Below are positions 50,401 to 58,737 of a stretch of DNA of 64,000 bases, one piece after another. The stretch comes from Takifugu bimaculatus (lineage: Eukaryota; Chordata; Actinopteri; Tetraodontiformes; Tetraodontidae). The position numbers were made by a program, and so were the translations under genes. The notes under the pieces are model-generated. The model did not search any database, had not been told where the DNA came from, and was given only the letters and a program-made list of their open reading frames with translations. Each line of letters starts with the position of its first letter. Position 1 is the first letter of the stretch. Location of the stretch: positions 8,593,118-8,657,117 of the forward strand of contig CP034985.2 of assembly GCA_004026145.2 (NCBI GenBank), in the 5' to 3' direction.

Positions 50401-52056
50401 CATTCCTCCTGGACATCTCCAAGCTGGGCTAGAAGAGCCCCAGAACTTTCTGAATCGCTCAAGTGCACAGACAGTTGGCTGCCTAGACAGAGAAGCTCTT
50501 CCAACATCCCTTTTTTACCCTCCATAGTCTGCAGCAGAGCCTGGAGTCCGTCGGCTTGAAGGGCACTGCTCCCCAAAGAGTTTCTGCCAGAACCAAAAAT
50601 GCAACCGATCAGGCCACCAGAGCAGATTTTCTCAAGCTAAACGTATGTCAGCGAAAGTCTTACTCACAGGTTCATTTTGTCCTTCTCGCCTTGCACAACC
50701 TGCAGAAAAGCCCTGATGACTTTCATCTTTTTGTGATAGTCTTTGACCTGACCCAGCTGTGTTGCTTTGACGTGCACCGTGGCAGAGGCATCCAGCAGGG
50801 CATCGCCCCACTGTCCTTCGACACGCTTCAAGCTATCTGGGTCACAAACCCTGGTGGCCATCATGCTTTTCATTGCACCCACTTGGTCCTGCACACAGCA
50901 CTGGAATTCCTGTGATAGAGCAGATGTTTGATTCGGTTTTAAACTGAAGTACGCTACAAGAACATCAGGTACACTACCTCTGCCTCCCGCACTTGTCCCG
51001 CCATTGCGATGAGATCGAGTTGAGCCGGTTGATACCGGCAGGCTAGAACTCTCCGGACAGTTCGTGCTAACCGAATTTCCGGTTCATCTGAAGAGAACTG
51101 CAGGTACCAATTCAAATCAATGTGTGGTGACCTCTATAGCAGTGAGGGGAGAGAGGTAACGATTAGTACCAGCGAGAGTACAGTCAAATCACATGATGCC
51201 GCATCCTTGAGTCCAAACAGAGGGCTTCACAGCCCACCAAAACCATAAAACATGTTTGGTTTATGTCAGGTATGTCCAAGCCCAGTCCTCCAGGGCCATA
51301 ACCCAGCCGGGTTTTCTGTCCAATCAGGTTGAAAATGCATTGGGTGGGATAGAAAACCTGGCTGGATTTTGGCCCTCAAAGACTGGGGTTAGGTACCCCA
51401 ATCACTGTCCATGATGGGTGGCTTTGGTAGGACCCACAGATGGTGTGTTTAGTGACCTGGATGTGGGCCGAGATTCTTGATTCTGTTGATCTCGGTCCGT
51501 TTGTGGCATCTATAACTTAACGTTAGTAAAATCTAACTGGAGGCTCAAATGGGTGGCGTCTCATACTGCTGAAGATGTTGTCATGGGGATCACTGTTTCC
51601 AAAATAAGCAACACAACTGAAGCCGCAGTTCAGGGACTTTAATTAAACCCACTTTGAAGGAAACGTGATTCTTCTTGTGGGCTTTCCTGTCAGCAGTCTA
51701 ATACACAAATATTAATGAGAGCATCACTCCTTCATCAATCAGACTAAAAAATAAAAAACAAAGCAAACCATTTTTGTCTTTTTGTTGTTCACAAAGTGTG
51801 CACAGTTAAAGCAATTTGCCCTGTGAAGACTCTGTAATAGTGGCAGTTTTAAAAAAGCAACATGGTTTTCAATAGAAAAGTCAATACTCACATTGATGAT
51901 GTTGCTTCTTTCCACCAGGGTTTGGATCTCAGACAACATACCCAGCATGCTTTGCACGCCGTAGCTCTCCGCTGGCCCACCTGCGATCTCCCTGCCTGCC
52001 AGGTCCAACACTCTCTCCTCAGGCTCCATGTTGTTTTGGCCTCTGCGGTTACTCAC
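24349..52056 (-). CDS. syne2: Nesprin-2 (KASH protein linking nucleus to cytoskeleton), 3' two-thirds, 57 exons traced
   Basis: On the minus strand I trace 57 exons from 51892-52029 (or 52056) to 24349-24948, about 12.2 kb of coding sequence or roughly 4,050 codons. Nearly all of it is spectrin-type three-helix repeats (for example KRSWFASVAQLDQLRSVRDQ). It ends in an adaptive region with an LEWD motif and a KASH domain. Nesprin-2 spans the outer nuclear membrane, binds SUN proteins in the perinuclear space and, in long forms, binds actin through N-terminal calponin-homology domains. Those domains are not in the window, and upstream of 52056 no further exon is recognisable. Exons between 24349 and 35661 join in perfect phase. 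Eight single-base disturbances occur in six exons between 36040 and 50583 (see separate entries). It could be a damaged duplicate, a gene with intact short isoforms, or a locus with assembly errors. Confidence 0.9.
25018..29563 (-). CDS. syne2: syne2 exons 45-56, last spectrin repeats and adaptive region
   Basis: Exons: 29401-29563, 29029-29219, 28743-28893, 28433-28615, 28214-28351, 27949-28140, 27490-27802, 26455-26558, 26254-26359, 25742-25920, 25485-25661 and 25018-25146. All phases close without any indel. Typical repeats include RRLRIEETWRLWCKFLDDY at the 29029/28893 junction and EFHESLHSLLLWLDHAESRS (25018-25146). For exon 25485-25661 the phase requires the acceptor CCCGACAG rather than the earlier TTTGAG. 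Confidence 0.88.
27490..27802 (-). CDS. syne2: syne2 exon with LEWD (W-acidic) motif and acidic run
   Basis: Begins MDLSSPLQRT and contains PLEWDHTGD, the W-acidic LEWD motif by which nesprins recruit kinesin-1 light chains, followed by a Glu/Asp run (EDEEEEEDEEEE). Conservation of this motif next to the KASH end points to a protein still used in nuclear positioning. A C run and CA repeat (27413-27455) lie in the intron just downstream. Confidence 0.88.
29655..29815. mobile_element. Dispersed repeat in a syne2 intron
   Basis: Blocks TTTATATAGCG, AGGAGCTTTACAG and CAGGGAGAAACCTTGAG, in this order, are characteristic of an abundant fish repeat of uncertain class. Identification is from memory of the motif order. 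Confidence 0.45.
30228..30475. repeat. (GATA)n/(GGAT)n tetranucleotide block
   Basis: Alternating blocks of GATA and GGAT about 250 bp long. A C-rich minisatellite with CCCCCCGTCCTGT units follows at 30555-30662. Both lie in the 2-kb syne2 intron 29564-31585. Confidence 0.95.
31163..31221. repeat. (CA)n microsatellite in syne2 intron
   Basis: Nearly 60 bp of CA; same intron as the tetranucleotide block. Confidence 0.95.
31586..35661 (-). CDS. syne2: syne2 exons 39-44, spectrin repeats
   Basis: Exons: 35461-35661, 35176-35373, 34009-34125, 33525-33680, 31971-32129 and 31586-31752, with phases 0,0,0,0,0,0/2. Recognisable stretches are LELQNRLQTELQDLEKAWNE, LEQQLEQLHGRWEELCTK and NDKNKQFCDWLTQMEDKV, all spectrin helices with the usual Trp. 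For 35461-35661 the phase demands the acceptor ATCGGAG rather than the stronger TTGCAG seven bases earlier. Confidence 0.86.
33117..33190. repeat. (TG)n(AG)n microsatellite in syne2 intron
   Basis: TG repeat passing into GAGA. Similar tracts lie in other syne2 introns at 34591-34640, 37527-37560, 41468-41498 and 45281-45330. Confidence 0.95.
36040..36285 (-). CDS. syne2: syne2 exon with two compensating frame changes
   Basis: The 246-nt interval between AG (GTCTGTGAG) and GT (CTCCAG|GTAGAG) keeps phase 0 to 0. It starts VRSEETRKQLKQTLKSLKK and ends GLEDTLTVLQ in one frame, but that frame has two stops in the middle. There the spectrin-like reading LLHELLQPQSFPELSQRLKS is in another frame. 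One deletion plus one insertion would explain it. Alternatively, an intron with donor at T|GTCAAC (about 36216) and acceptor TTGCTTCAG (about 36070) is in phase but removes the middle. Confidence 0.5.
36362..38712 (-). CDS. syne2: syne2 exons 30-37
   Basis: Exons: 38557-38712, 38322-38456, 37978-38142, 37769-37902, 37329-37518, 36921-37103, 36712-36825 and 36362-36505. All phases fit. The first is unusual because its donor is GC (GGAG|GCACGC), directly followed by a CA/TG repeat that contains no GT. A CTCTC minisatellite (38210-38300) fills the next intron. Confidence 0.82.
38210..38300. repeat. (CTCTC)n pyrimidine minisatellite
   Basis: CTCTC pentamers within the syne2 intron 38143-38321; mirror of the purine repeat type at 455-531. 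Confidence 0.95.
38804..38981 (-). CDS. syne2: syne2 exon with apparent +1 shift at TCC TGA
   Basis: From the acceptor TTTTCCAG the exon reads KGAMTKAQTLLDFL... and closes at TGA right after ACC ATC TCC. Skipping one base continues as DQKTVFAEQMGELGRHCQLL up to CAG|GTGTGT. The exon is 178 nt; phases of both neighbours require a multiple of 3, so exactly one base is extra. No intron solution with matching phase and realistic length was found, apart from truncating the exon at an inner donor (CTG|GTGCGA). Confidence 0.55.
39128..39425 (-). CDS. syne2: syne2 exon with one extra base near its start
   Basis: Acceptor CTCTTGCAG, then DFSVEADAVASEDG in phase 0. The rest (ESLRAADWPRAQVSELEVDW, then QVWFQGLETRLIHEKETVSK) is one base out of register. 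Length is 298 nt where 297 is expected from the neighbours' phases. Using a weak acceptor at GTGAAG|ATGGAG would avoid the shift but lose about 12 residues. Confidence 0.6.
39562..41153 (-). CDS. syne2: syne2 exons 23-27
   Basis: Exons: 40974-41153, 40664-40834, 40495-40593, 40109-40278 and 39562-39694, joined in phases 0,0,0,2,0. Readable stretches are LHVLDSQVAFVQNLFQREPK, DWARWEGLYGRLSAGG and SSVADWLVGANKLLQAWSSR. Confidence 0.82.
41823..42009 (-). CDS. syne2: syne2 exon with one extra base in the middle
   Basis: Reads LKLSELMAAVRSEILPRISR, then EHPEAERCRQ. One base later in another frame it reads SLQDCLDMVPLS and continues to CAG|GTCAGA. Length is 187 where 186 fits both neighbours. An alternative is an early donor at CAG|GTCTCT, which is in phase but drops 31 residues. 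Confidence 0.55.
42096..46319 (-). CDS. syne2: syne2 exons 10-21
   Basis: Exons: 46176-46319, 45881-46000, 45589-45771, 45346-45465, 44943-45128, 44735-44845, 44424-44641, 44089-44188, 43802-43861, 43346-43666, 42891-43253 and 42096-42248. All phases fit. Spectrin parts include FDGILYSATCWLEEAQSWLY and HVWDKLDAWHSRLMLLENEV. The exons 43346-44188 and 42891-43253 encode a low-complexity acidic/Ser/Thr linker (for example MSDPDEENKSCHSSSDTLT) rather than a repeat. Confidence 0.82.
42361..42755 (+). mobile_element. LTR-like insertion in a syne2 intron
   Basis: Starts TGTAGTGTC and ends near TTACCACA, with a TATA-like CCATATATAAGG near 42557 and AATAAA near 42667 in plus orientation, the layout of a retroelement LTR. 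No clean target duplication is visible, so the borders are approximate. Confidence 0.45.
46425..46548 (-). CDS. syne2: syne2 exon with apparent +1 shift at GAC TGA
   Basis: Reads ERNLLVLAAAQAEVRERQEV, then KD and TGA. Omitting one T continues EIGEVEQQVAAVLSSLGHQ to CAG|GTCAGG. Length is 124 where 123 fits. A good internal donor (GCAGAG|GTGAGA) would give a 13-codon exon in phase with the next one, avoiding the stop but losing the second half. Confidence 0.55.
46641..48487 (-). CDS. syne2: syne2 exons 5-8
   Basis: Exons: 48153-48487, 47933-48077, 46986-47186 and 46641-46892, phases 0/2/0/0. They encode spectrin segments such as DYHWAAQGAISFLHNAEATF and LLMEDLRSVSTQIEELRAGC. The 46986 donor is AGT|GTGAGT, chosen by phase over the overlapping A|GTGTGA. 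Confidence 0.82.
48559..50583 (-). CDS. syne2: syne2 giant exon (2025 nt)
   Basis: A single exon of 675 codons, a hallmark of nesprin-2 genes.  About 1.7 kb (48559-50289) is one clean frame with several spectrin repeats (LSGLWAMLDGLVAHEKASCW, LEHLMHMLIEHQWEVQELQH). Near its 5' end two one-base shifts are needed: SLGSSALQADGLQALLQ... to GSIKR, then FWHASNTVCQHSLLINN... to LEALQ, then SLDSEATDTFGYLCLRAEL. With exactly two extra bases the phases at both ends agree. Confidence 0.75.
50668..52056 (-). CDS. syne2: syne2 first recognisable exons in the window
   Basis: Exons: 51892-52029 (to 52056), 50978-51097 and 50668-50909. The protein reads MEPEERVLDLAGREIAGG..., then FSSDEPEIRLARTVRRVLAC, then EFQCCVQDQVGAMKSMM. 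At the upstream end, either MEPEER (52029) or an ATG-less extension to 52056 is the start, or an acceptor (CCGCAG near 52046) joins it to an unseen exon. A start here would give an isoform without actin-binding domains. Confidence 0.6.
51272..51392. mobile_element. Palindromic MITE-like element in syne2 intron
   Basis: The left arm (CCCAGTCCTCCAGGGCC, then CAGCCGGGTTTTCTGTCC) is the imperfect reverse complement of the right arm (GGATAGAAAACCTGGCTGG, then GGCCCTCAAAGACTGGG), about 40 bp each. The motif is widespread in vertebrate genomes as a short DNA-transposon derivative. Confidence 0.6.
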
Positions 52057-54361
52057 AGTTTGTCCGAGACAGGGGTGGTGTCACATTTTTCTAACCCTAA
52101 CCCTTACCCATGTTTGTCCTCAGTTAATAACAGAGCTTCCGATTCTTCCCCGGTGATCACACGGCTGCCCGGCCACTCTGTGGAGCTCATTCAAGAATGT
52201 GCATGTGGAGGGAGTAGCCTGCCCTGAGGGAGGGACGCTGGTATACAAACGCTTTCCTTGCTCCTTGAAACAGAATCCTGAGGAATCGTCTGTTAACACT
52301 GGCCGAGGGAAGACAAAAACGCTGGAGCTCTATCACAAAGAGGGGAGGTGCCTTTTGAAATATTTTGCACATGACTAAGGAGTGACTTTCCCTGTGCATA
52401 CAGGTGGAGCAGGTGGAAGATTCTACAATGGGTTTATGATCTGCTCTTCCAATGAGCGTGGCTGTCCCACTGTTGCCGCTTTAAAGTCACATTAGAGGGC
52501 AGAAGCCAGATAGTAAAGAGATTAGAAGGAAGATTTTAGAGAACAGTGTGGTTGTGTTATCTCTCTCCATAATTACAGGAGCTCTTGTGAGAATTCCCCA
52601 ATGCCTTTGGGGACAGGGGCAAAAAGGGCAGTCCTGAACTTGAGAACATATGGGAACAAACTGTAACAAACACGGTTCCTCCGCAGGGTTGGAAGTCCGT
52701 CTTCTGAACATTTGACAGGAACAATTTTCCATTTTCAAACGCTTGAGCTGACGTGGCTACAATCGTGCTGCGGCGCCGCCAGTCATCAAAAAGACAAATC
52801 TGGACCTGTCTGTTTTCCCCTACCATTTGTGTCCAATGTCTCAGAGAGAGCAGCTTCAAACCAACTACAGCCTTTTTAGGAGGTTTAAGGAAAGCTTCCG
52901 GCCGGGTTTAGGCCATGTCATGTCACTGCAACTGCTCTTTGAACAACCTGAAACAGTCTGCTGCTGATCTTGGTGCGATTTCAGACTGTTGTCAGAAGCA
53001 GCTTTTTCCACTAACAAATGTGGGCTGAGGTAAAAACCTTTCTGCCCTGCAGAGACTTTGACTTGCAGAGTTATTCATGTTTCTGTGGTGCTGTGATGAT
53101 CATACAGTGCCAGTCTTCTCCACCAGCTACCTGTCCAGTTCAGGGTTAAAGATTCAGAAAGAGGAAAAATATCCAACAAATTCAGTGTGTGGATCGTGGG
53201 AGGCTGCTGGTGCTGTCCAGGGTCTCTCCTGCACTGCCATCTCCTGGATCTACAAAGCAAATGAAGCTAGAAGAGCTATTTCCTGTCATTAGATACTGCG
53301 AAAACTAGGACGGGGCGCTGAAAGAGGAGCTGTGGAACTGTATGAGGAAGTCTGGACCGGCAGAGAAGTATGTTGCTGTGGGACGGACACGTGTGAGAGC
53401 TGATGAAGGAGTTCAAGGTGGAGGTAGGACTGCATCAGGGACCAGCCCTGAGGTGGCGGTCTGCCCCGGAGACGAGAGGCATGAAGGTGAGCTGAGGTAA
53501 GATAGAATAGGTGCGTCAATCAGAAGGTTACAAGGGTTTGAGATGAGCACACGTGGAGGGTTTTAAGGTGCAGGTGCACGTTGGAAGAGGTGGATAAAAG
53601 TGTAAATGGAGACGGAGGAAGACGATCTGCTCATATTTTATATCTGACTGACTTCTGCCATTATGGAAAAAGTTAATAGTTGAATAAGTCACCTGACACC
53701 TGAGTAGTTTTGCTGCATTTTTATTGACATTGGCCGATGAAATATTAGTGGATTTAAGTATCATATCAAGAGGAATTAATAAAAATAGCTGACAGGTCTG
53801 AAAGGTCAGTTTTTGTTTCGTGGAAGTGTTTGAAAAAATAAATCCATTTCTTTCTTGTGGCTTTCAGCAGTTTTATTTCAGTTTAACTGAAGCTCTTTAT
53901 AATATTAATAATATTGTGGAGTATTAATCGTGATGAGTCATGATGAGATCCTTTAACCAAAGAACACCCACTTTATTTTAGATTTCTTCCAAAATATGAT
54001 GAATTATGTTTTCCAGACCGATCAACATACTGATCTGATCTGTTACTTTTTAAGCTCCAATGAAGATTATAAAAGGTGATGTTGACATTTACAGAAATAA
54101 GAAATAAGAATCTCCAAGTTAAGATATCAAAATATCAAGCATTCCAAACAATGAATATAAGGTGTAACTGAGGACACGCTGCAAGGACTTGAAGCAGAGC
54201 AAACCAAAGCAAATTGTAAAAAAAGATGAAAGATGAAAGCAAACATAAAAGCTCAACTATGTACAAGGTGAGTTTGGCTTTTTAAATGTATTTGGGCAAC
54301 AGACACAGTATTAGTACAGGCTTGAGCTCCGAACAGCTTCATCCATATTTACAGATTTAAA
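52057..54361. other. Intergenic between syne2 and copy D
   Basis: 2.3 kb in which the longest frames have no protein character. No calponin-homology exon was found on the minus strand. If syne2 truly starts at 52 kb, this interval would hold a divergent promoter for syne2 and the lebercilin-like gene, but no diagnostic promoter motif is seen. Confidence 0.5.
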
Positions 54362-55815
54362 ATGCAAGAAGTGCAAGAAGAAACCATAAATTCGTCCTCG
54401 TCTTCCTCCTCCTCGGCCACGTCGTCGAGCGACGAGGACATGAGTAAAGAGTCGATTCCGAGTGAGAGAACGTCACAGTGTTCCGATTCAAATCCCAGTG
54501 AAAGGTCAGACAGGGAAGAGGCCAAAGCCCGGCCGTTAGATTCTGCAGCGTCACAAAAGCCGAAGCAGCCAAAGGCTTCAGCTGCCGCTAACAAGAAGAA
54601 AGGTAAACGCCAGTTTGTGAGTCCTTGTCCAGGTGTGTCTGCTATTATTTATATATATATATTAGCAGGGTTTGGGGCTGTGCCACCAGAGCGCCAGAAG
54701 CCTCGTGCAGGCGGCTCAACAGCCAAGAAGAACCCAACTCTTGATGATGCAAATCTAAAGAGGCTGGCGAGTCAGGAACTGCAGATCAAGTCTTTAAATA
54801 ATCTGATTGTTGAGCTTCAAAATGAGAATGATCGCATCAAGGTAGAGAATCGAACACTCCGACAGGTGAGGCCGTTTGTCCTTCAGTTGGGCTTTAAAAT
54901 CAGTTCCTCGACCTTTGCCCTTTATTTGATATTAATAAGGAAGCTGTTAATGCCTTCGTATCGCTGTGTCTATGTGGTGTCCCATCGTTTCCACGATGCA
55001 GGTTCAAGGGCGTCTGCAGCTCAAAACTAAATTGGAAAAAACATTAGATGAGGTGACGGCCCAGCACGTCCAAGACACGCACGTGCTCAACGAGCAGCTC
55101 AAACGATACAAAAAGCAGATGCGAGCGGCTGAGAAGATGATAAGGGACAAGGACGAGCGGCTAGCAAAGCAACAGAGCGAAATAAAAAAGAATGAGGAGA
55201 GCCTCGCACATATGAAGGGGGTGCTGGCTGAGAAAGGCCTGGAGACCAGAGACGAGCTGCTACGAGAAATCGACCGGCAGAAGCGGCTGGCCCAGGACGC
55301 GGACGAGAAGGCTGCGGTAGGTCCGCTCGCTCAAGCTAACTGTTCGCTGAGGAATTCCTAGAAGTGTACTGTTGCTTTTGTAGGAGGTCGGACGGAAAGC
55401 TGAAGAGATCAACAGTCTCCATCAGAAGATCCTGCTGGCGGAGAAGAGGAAAACAGAAGAAGCTACCATGAAAGTTATCTACCTGCTGAAAACTGTGCAG
55501 GATCTCAACCGCAGGCTCATGGTCAGCACACGCAACATGACAACAGCAATAGAGAGGAAGAAGGTGTGACGCGTTGTTCCGATGCTTTGCTTTTTCCTCA
55601 GATCGAGGAAATGGTCCAAAGAAACATGAACATTTACGCTAAAGCAAAGGCAGAGAAAGGTAATGTTCATTTTCTCTTCTATACAGCACTGCTTCATGTC
55701 TCCTTTATCTTTTGGGGGGATCTGCCCCTCTGTTTAGAAAGCCACTGGCATCAAATAGTGACTATTCTGTATCATTTGGTTCACAGATGCCAGTGCGGAG
55801 GCCAAGAAGACCTAG
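54362..55815 (+). CDS. Lebercilin-domain protein, LCA5/LCA5L-like (copy D), 6 exons, short C-terminus
   Basis: Exons: 54362-54602, 54669-54865, 55002-55316, 55384-55521, 55602-55659 and 55787-55815, 978 nt, 325 aa plus TAG. The order is an acidic Ser-rich N-terminus, a basic linker (RQKPRAGGSTAKKN), then the lebercilin coiled coil (LQIKSLNNLIVELQNENDRI, then HVLNEQLKRYKKQMRAAEKM). It shares exon phases and two exact exon lengths with copy B, from which it is separated by 49 kb in opposite orientation. It ends EAKKT-TAG, whereas copy B continues for about 165 residues. The tail homology reappears after the stop in another frame. The role is presumably ciliary or microtubule-associated by family. 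Confidence 0.8.
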
Positions 55816-56239
55816 AAGACTCCAGACAAAATGAAAAGACCTTTGGTGAATCTCCATCATCAACTGTAACTACACTTGACTCCCCTTCCAAATGCTGTTA
55901 TATTATCACTTTAACTGAAGAGGTGCTTTAATGGTGTGTTCACCTGAACTCCAGAGAACCTCAGAATAACAAAATGTGTTATGAGTCAAATGTGTTCAGA
56001 CCTGCACAGACAGAAGCTAATTCATGTTCATTGTCCACAGAAAATAGGCACCACAAGACAGCAAGAGTGAAACAAAAAAAAGATGACAAGGAAAACCACA
56101 TAGAGTGGTGAAGGCCAATCACCTCTGTGCAGACAGCTGCTGCTCAACACCAGAGAAGAAGCCTGTTATCCTGAACCATCTCCTTCCATTGACATGTAAT
56201 ACATTGCATTCAACAATGTATTAAACAGCATGAAACTGT

Positions 56240-56245
56240 AATAAA
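56240..56245 (+). promoter_or_regulatory. Polyadenylation signal of copy D
   Basis: AATAAA, about 425 bp after the stop codon and before the next gene. Confidence 0.6.
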
Positions 56246-56394
56246 TATTAAACCTTTAAAAACCAGATTATGGGTAAATCACCATAGGCAAATCCACATG
56301 CGGTAGTTTTGGCAGTTGCACGTGATGCCCGTTTGGTGGCGCTGTCCCCAAACGCATGAACAAACCATTTCCTGGCTAAACGTAGAAGAAGAAG

Positions 56395-56465
56395 TCCTTG
56401 CGCGACTTTGACTGGGACGCACAATCTGATATCTTGACCTTCCTTCCACTGCGATACTCTGAAAG
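56395..56465 (+). other. atp5mj: Possible non-coding first exon of atp5mj
   Basis: A pyrimidine-rich stretch (CTTGACCTTCCTTCCACTG) ends CTCTGAAAG|GTAAAA, a good splice donor. The next compatible acceptor is CACAG|ATG at 57409/57410, so this could be the 5' untranslated exon. Inference from splice signals only. Confidence 0.35.
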
Positions 56466-57409
56466 GTAAAAAAAAAAAGGGTTTGCTGCTTTAAAAGAAT
56501 GTAGTTTACTTGTAATTTAAACGCAACCAGCAAAACATGAATAAAAAAAGCGCAATAACTTCACCATTCATATGTGAGCTGCCTTCAAAGGCGTATTTAC
56601 TTGGTTAGCTAGCGTCCTGTTAAAGCCACTCGGGTAACTAGCCGCCTTTAAACACGCGATATTCAATTCTTTCGAGATCGTGGATAAGAATCTTCAACAA
56701 AAGCAGCATATTCTCTCGTTACGTCTGCCTGGACGCGTTCACATTCGTATTTTTGCTGTTAACGCGGACTCAAAAGCGCATTGGAGTTAGCAGCAACAGT
56801 ATTGCTGCTCGTCAATGACGGGTCGCCGGTATCAGAAGAACTCTGGCTCAGAGTTCGGTGCTTCGGTGCTGTTTCGAACCGTTGGCGTTCGGCCTGGGAC
56901 AGCAAAGGCCGGTCCGCCTTTCTTCTCATATCCTAATAAAATGTTGTTTTCTAATATTGTCAACGTTCTTTAGCCCTTCAGGTCACATGTCTGATGGTTT
57001 ATTATAAGCATAATATATGTTATTTTCCATCACACCAGAAAAGGTACAAATGTAAATAAGACATTTTTGACTTGACTGGAGGTTGGGTTTATCTGGGCCT
57101 TTTCAGAAACAACCATCTAGGTTCTACGTGAGCTGCATGAGACCAAATCTACCGCCCAGAGTGTCCAGCTCAGGCTGTGGAAGCCTGTAGGGCAACAGCA
57201 GGGCAGAAATGTGAAGTTACTGTAAGAATGAGATTATTTCATTCCGCTAGATGTAAATATTGGTGGGTTCTAACCTGAGCTGGTATCTCCAGGGTCCCTG
57301 TCGCTGCTGTAGGCCTGCGCGCTAAAATCCATCCCATGTCCAGTGAAAACGTGCTTTTTCCAACGTGTGTAAAGTGACATAGGTGTGAATGCGATGTGCG
57401 TTGTCACAG

Positions 57410-57951
57410 ATGGCCGGACGGGTGTTTGCTAATTGGTGGAGTAAGGTGGGCCCTTATTACACAAAGGCGTACCAGGAGATGTGGGTCGGCATCGGCCTCA
57501 TCGGGTTCTTCTACTACAAACTCTCCTATGGCGGTAAGTGCTGAACTATTAAAATGAGTCTTTAAGCTACTGTGAACAGCTCCCGTTAAAGGCCTAAACT
57601 AACAATTTCCTGGCGTTTTGGTCATTTTAGGCAAAAAGGCTGTGAAGAGCCTGTAAGTACCCCAACACCTTTCCTTATTTGCCCTGTGTGATGGGATAAA
57701 CAAGCAAATTATCTCATGCTGTCAGCATCTTAATCAGGATCCTCGTAATTAAATCATCGGGGAGAACGTGTGTGATGAATAATGAATTCACTGACAGCAT
57801 CACAGTGGATCCCACACTGGATCTTTAAAGGCTTGTGTGATCTCTCTGCAGCGCCGGCCCACTGAGGACCCGTCCTGCCCGCCACCCTTCCGCCTGCTGT
57901 CAGATAACACCCCAGCTGTTCCTGCAGTCCTCATATTTTGCTTTGTGTTAA
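57410..57951 (+). CDS. atp5mj: ATP synthase membrane subunit j (6.8-kDa proteolipid, MP68)
   Basis: Exon 1 is 57410-57533 and encodes MAGRVFANWWSKVGPYYTK, AYQEMWVGIGLIGFFYYKL. Exon 2 is 57631-57652 and encodes KKAVKSL. Exon 3 starts at 57852. The core PYYTK-YQE-W-G-GL matches human ATP5MJ, a single-pass subunit of the mitochondrial F1Fo ATP synthase that supports dimer and oligomer assembly in the inner membrane. One hydrophobic helix (VGIGLIGFFYY) is present. The C-terminus is uncertain. By phase, exon 3 reads LAGPLRTRPARHPSACC and runs to TAA 57949-57951 (81 aa), longer than the usual about 58-60 aa. If exon 2 is retained the protein ends after KSL at TAA. Confidence 0.8.
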
Positions 57952-57960
57952 TATGGAAAC

Positions 57961-57966
57961 AATAAA
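57961..57966 (+). promoter_or_regulatory. atp5mj: Polyadenylation signal of atp5mj
   Basis: AATAAA immediately after the longer stop codon, in line with a compact gene. Confidence 0.7.
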
Positions 57967-58600
57967 GACGCTGTCCCACACTTTTAGCGCTCTTGTGTGC
58001 TGTTTTTGGGGCCGTTTTTTTTTTTTTTTTTCAGTGTCAATCCACATGATTTGCTCATTCGGAGGCACCTGCTCAGTGTTGTCGTGGAGAATGGTTGAGT
58101 CATTAATATCTAGTCTTTCCAGGCTCAAAGTTAAACTTTGACTGACTGACCCGGCTGTGCAGCCAGCAGCACCGTCGTGTTTGGTTGGACATTCCTGGAA
58201 ACCAAAACGTATCTCTGATGTATCACTCGGTCACAGCGGCCTGCGTGTGCACGGAGTGCGCTATATAAAGTGTGACCCCAAGAAGAGTGTGGTCAGGACT
58301 GAAGAGGCTCCAAAGAGAACGCCTCCATCTTATGTGTGAGCCATAAAGGAGATGTCACCGAGGTTAAAGGTTAAACACCTGGGGCGTGTTGCTCGGGATG
58401 CGTGTGTCTGACCCGGCTCCGGTCGTGCTGCGTTTAAAGCCTCGCGTGTTGCCACTGGTCGGTGTGTTTGCGTGGGCAAGAGGGCAGAACACCTGGATAC
58501 TGCCCCGGAAGATCTGTGGGAGTATCTACTGCCCCGATTAATGTTAAACTACACAGAAGCAAAGTCTGACGTTACTCAGCGAGTGTGGGAGGCGGATACA

Positions 58601-58611
58601 CACACACACAC

Positions 58612-58651
<40 letters not shown>
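58601..58651. repeat. (CA)n(GA)n repeat in the garem2 5' region
   Basis: Purine GA tract about 200 bp upstream of the garem2 start codon, at the edge of a GC-rich stretch that probably contains the promoter or 5' UTR. Confidence 0.9.
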
Positions 58652-58655
<4 letters not shown>

Positions 58656-58737
58656 GCCTCGCGCGCCCTCCCTCCGCTCGTGCGCACCGGCGGTGGCTGC
58701 GTTCGCCTGCCTCGCGCTGTCGGTCGGACATTCAAAC

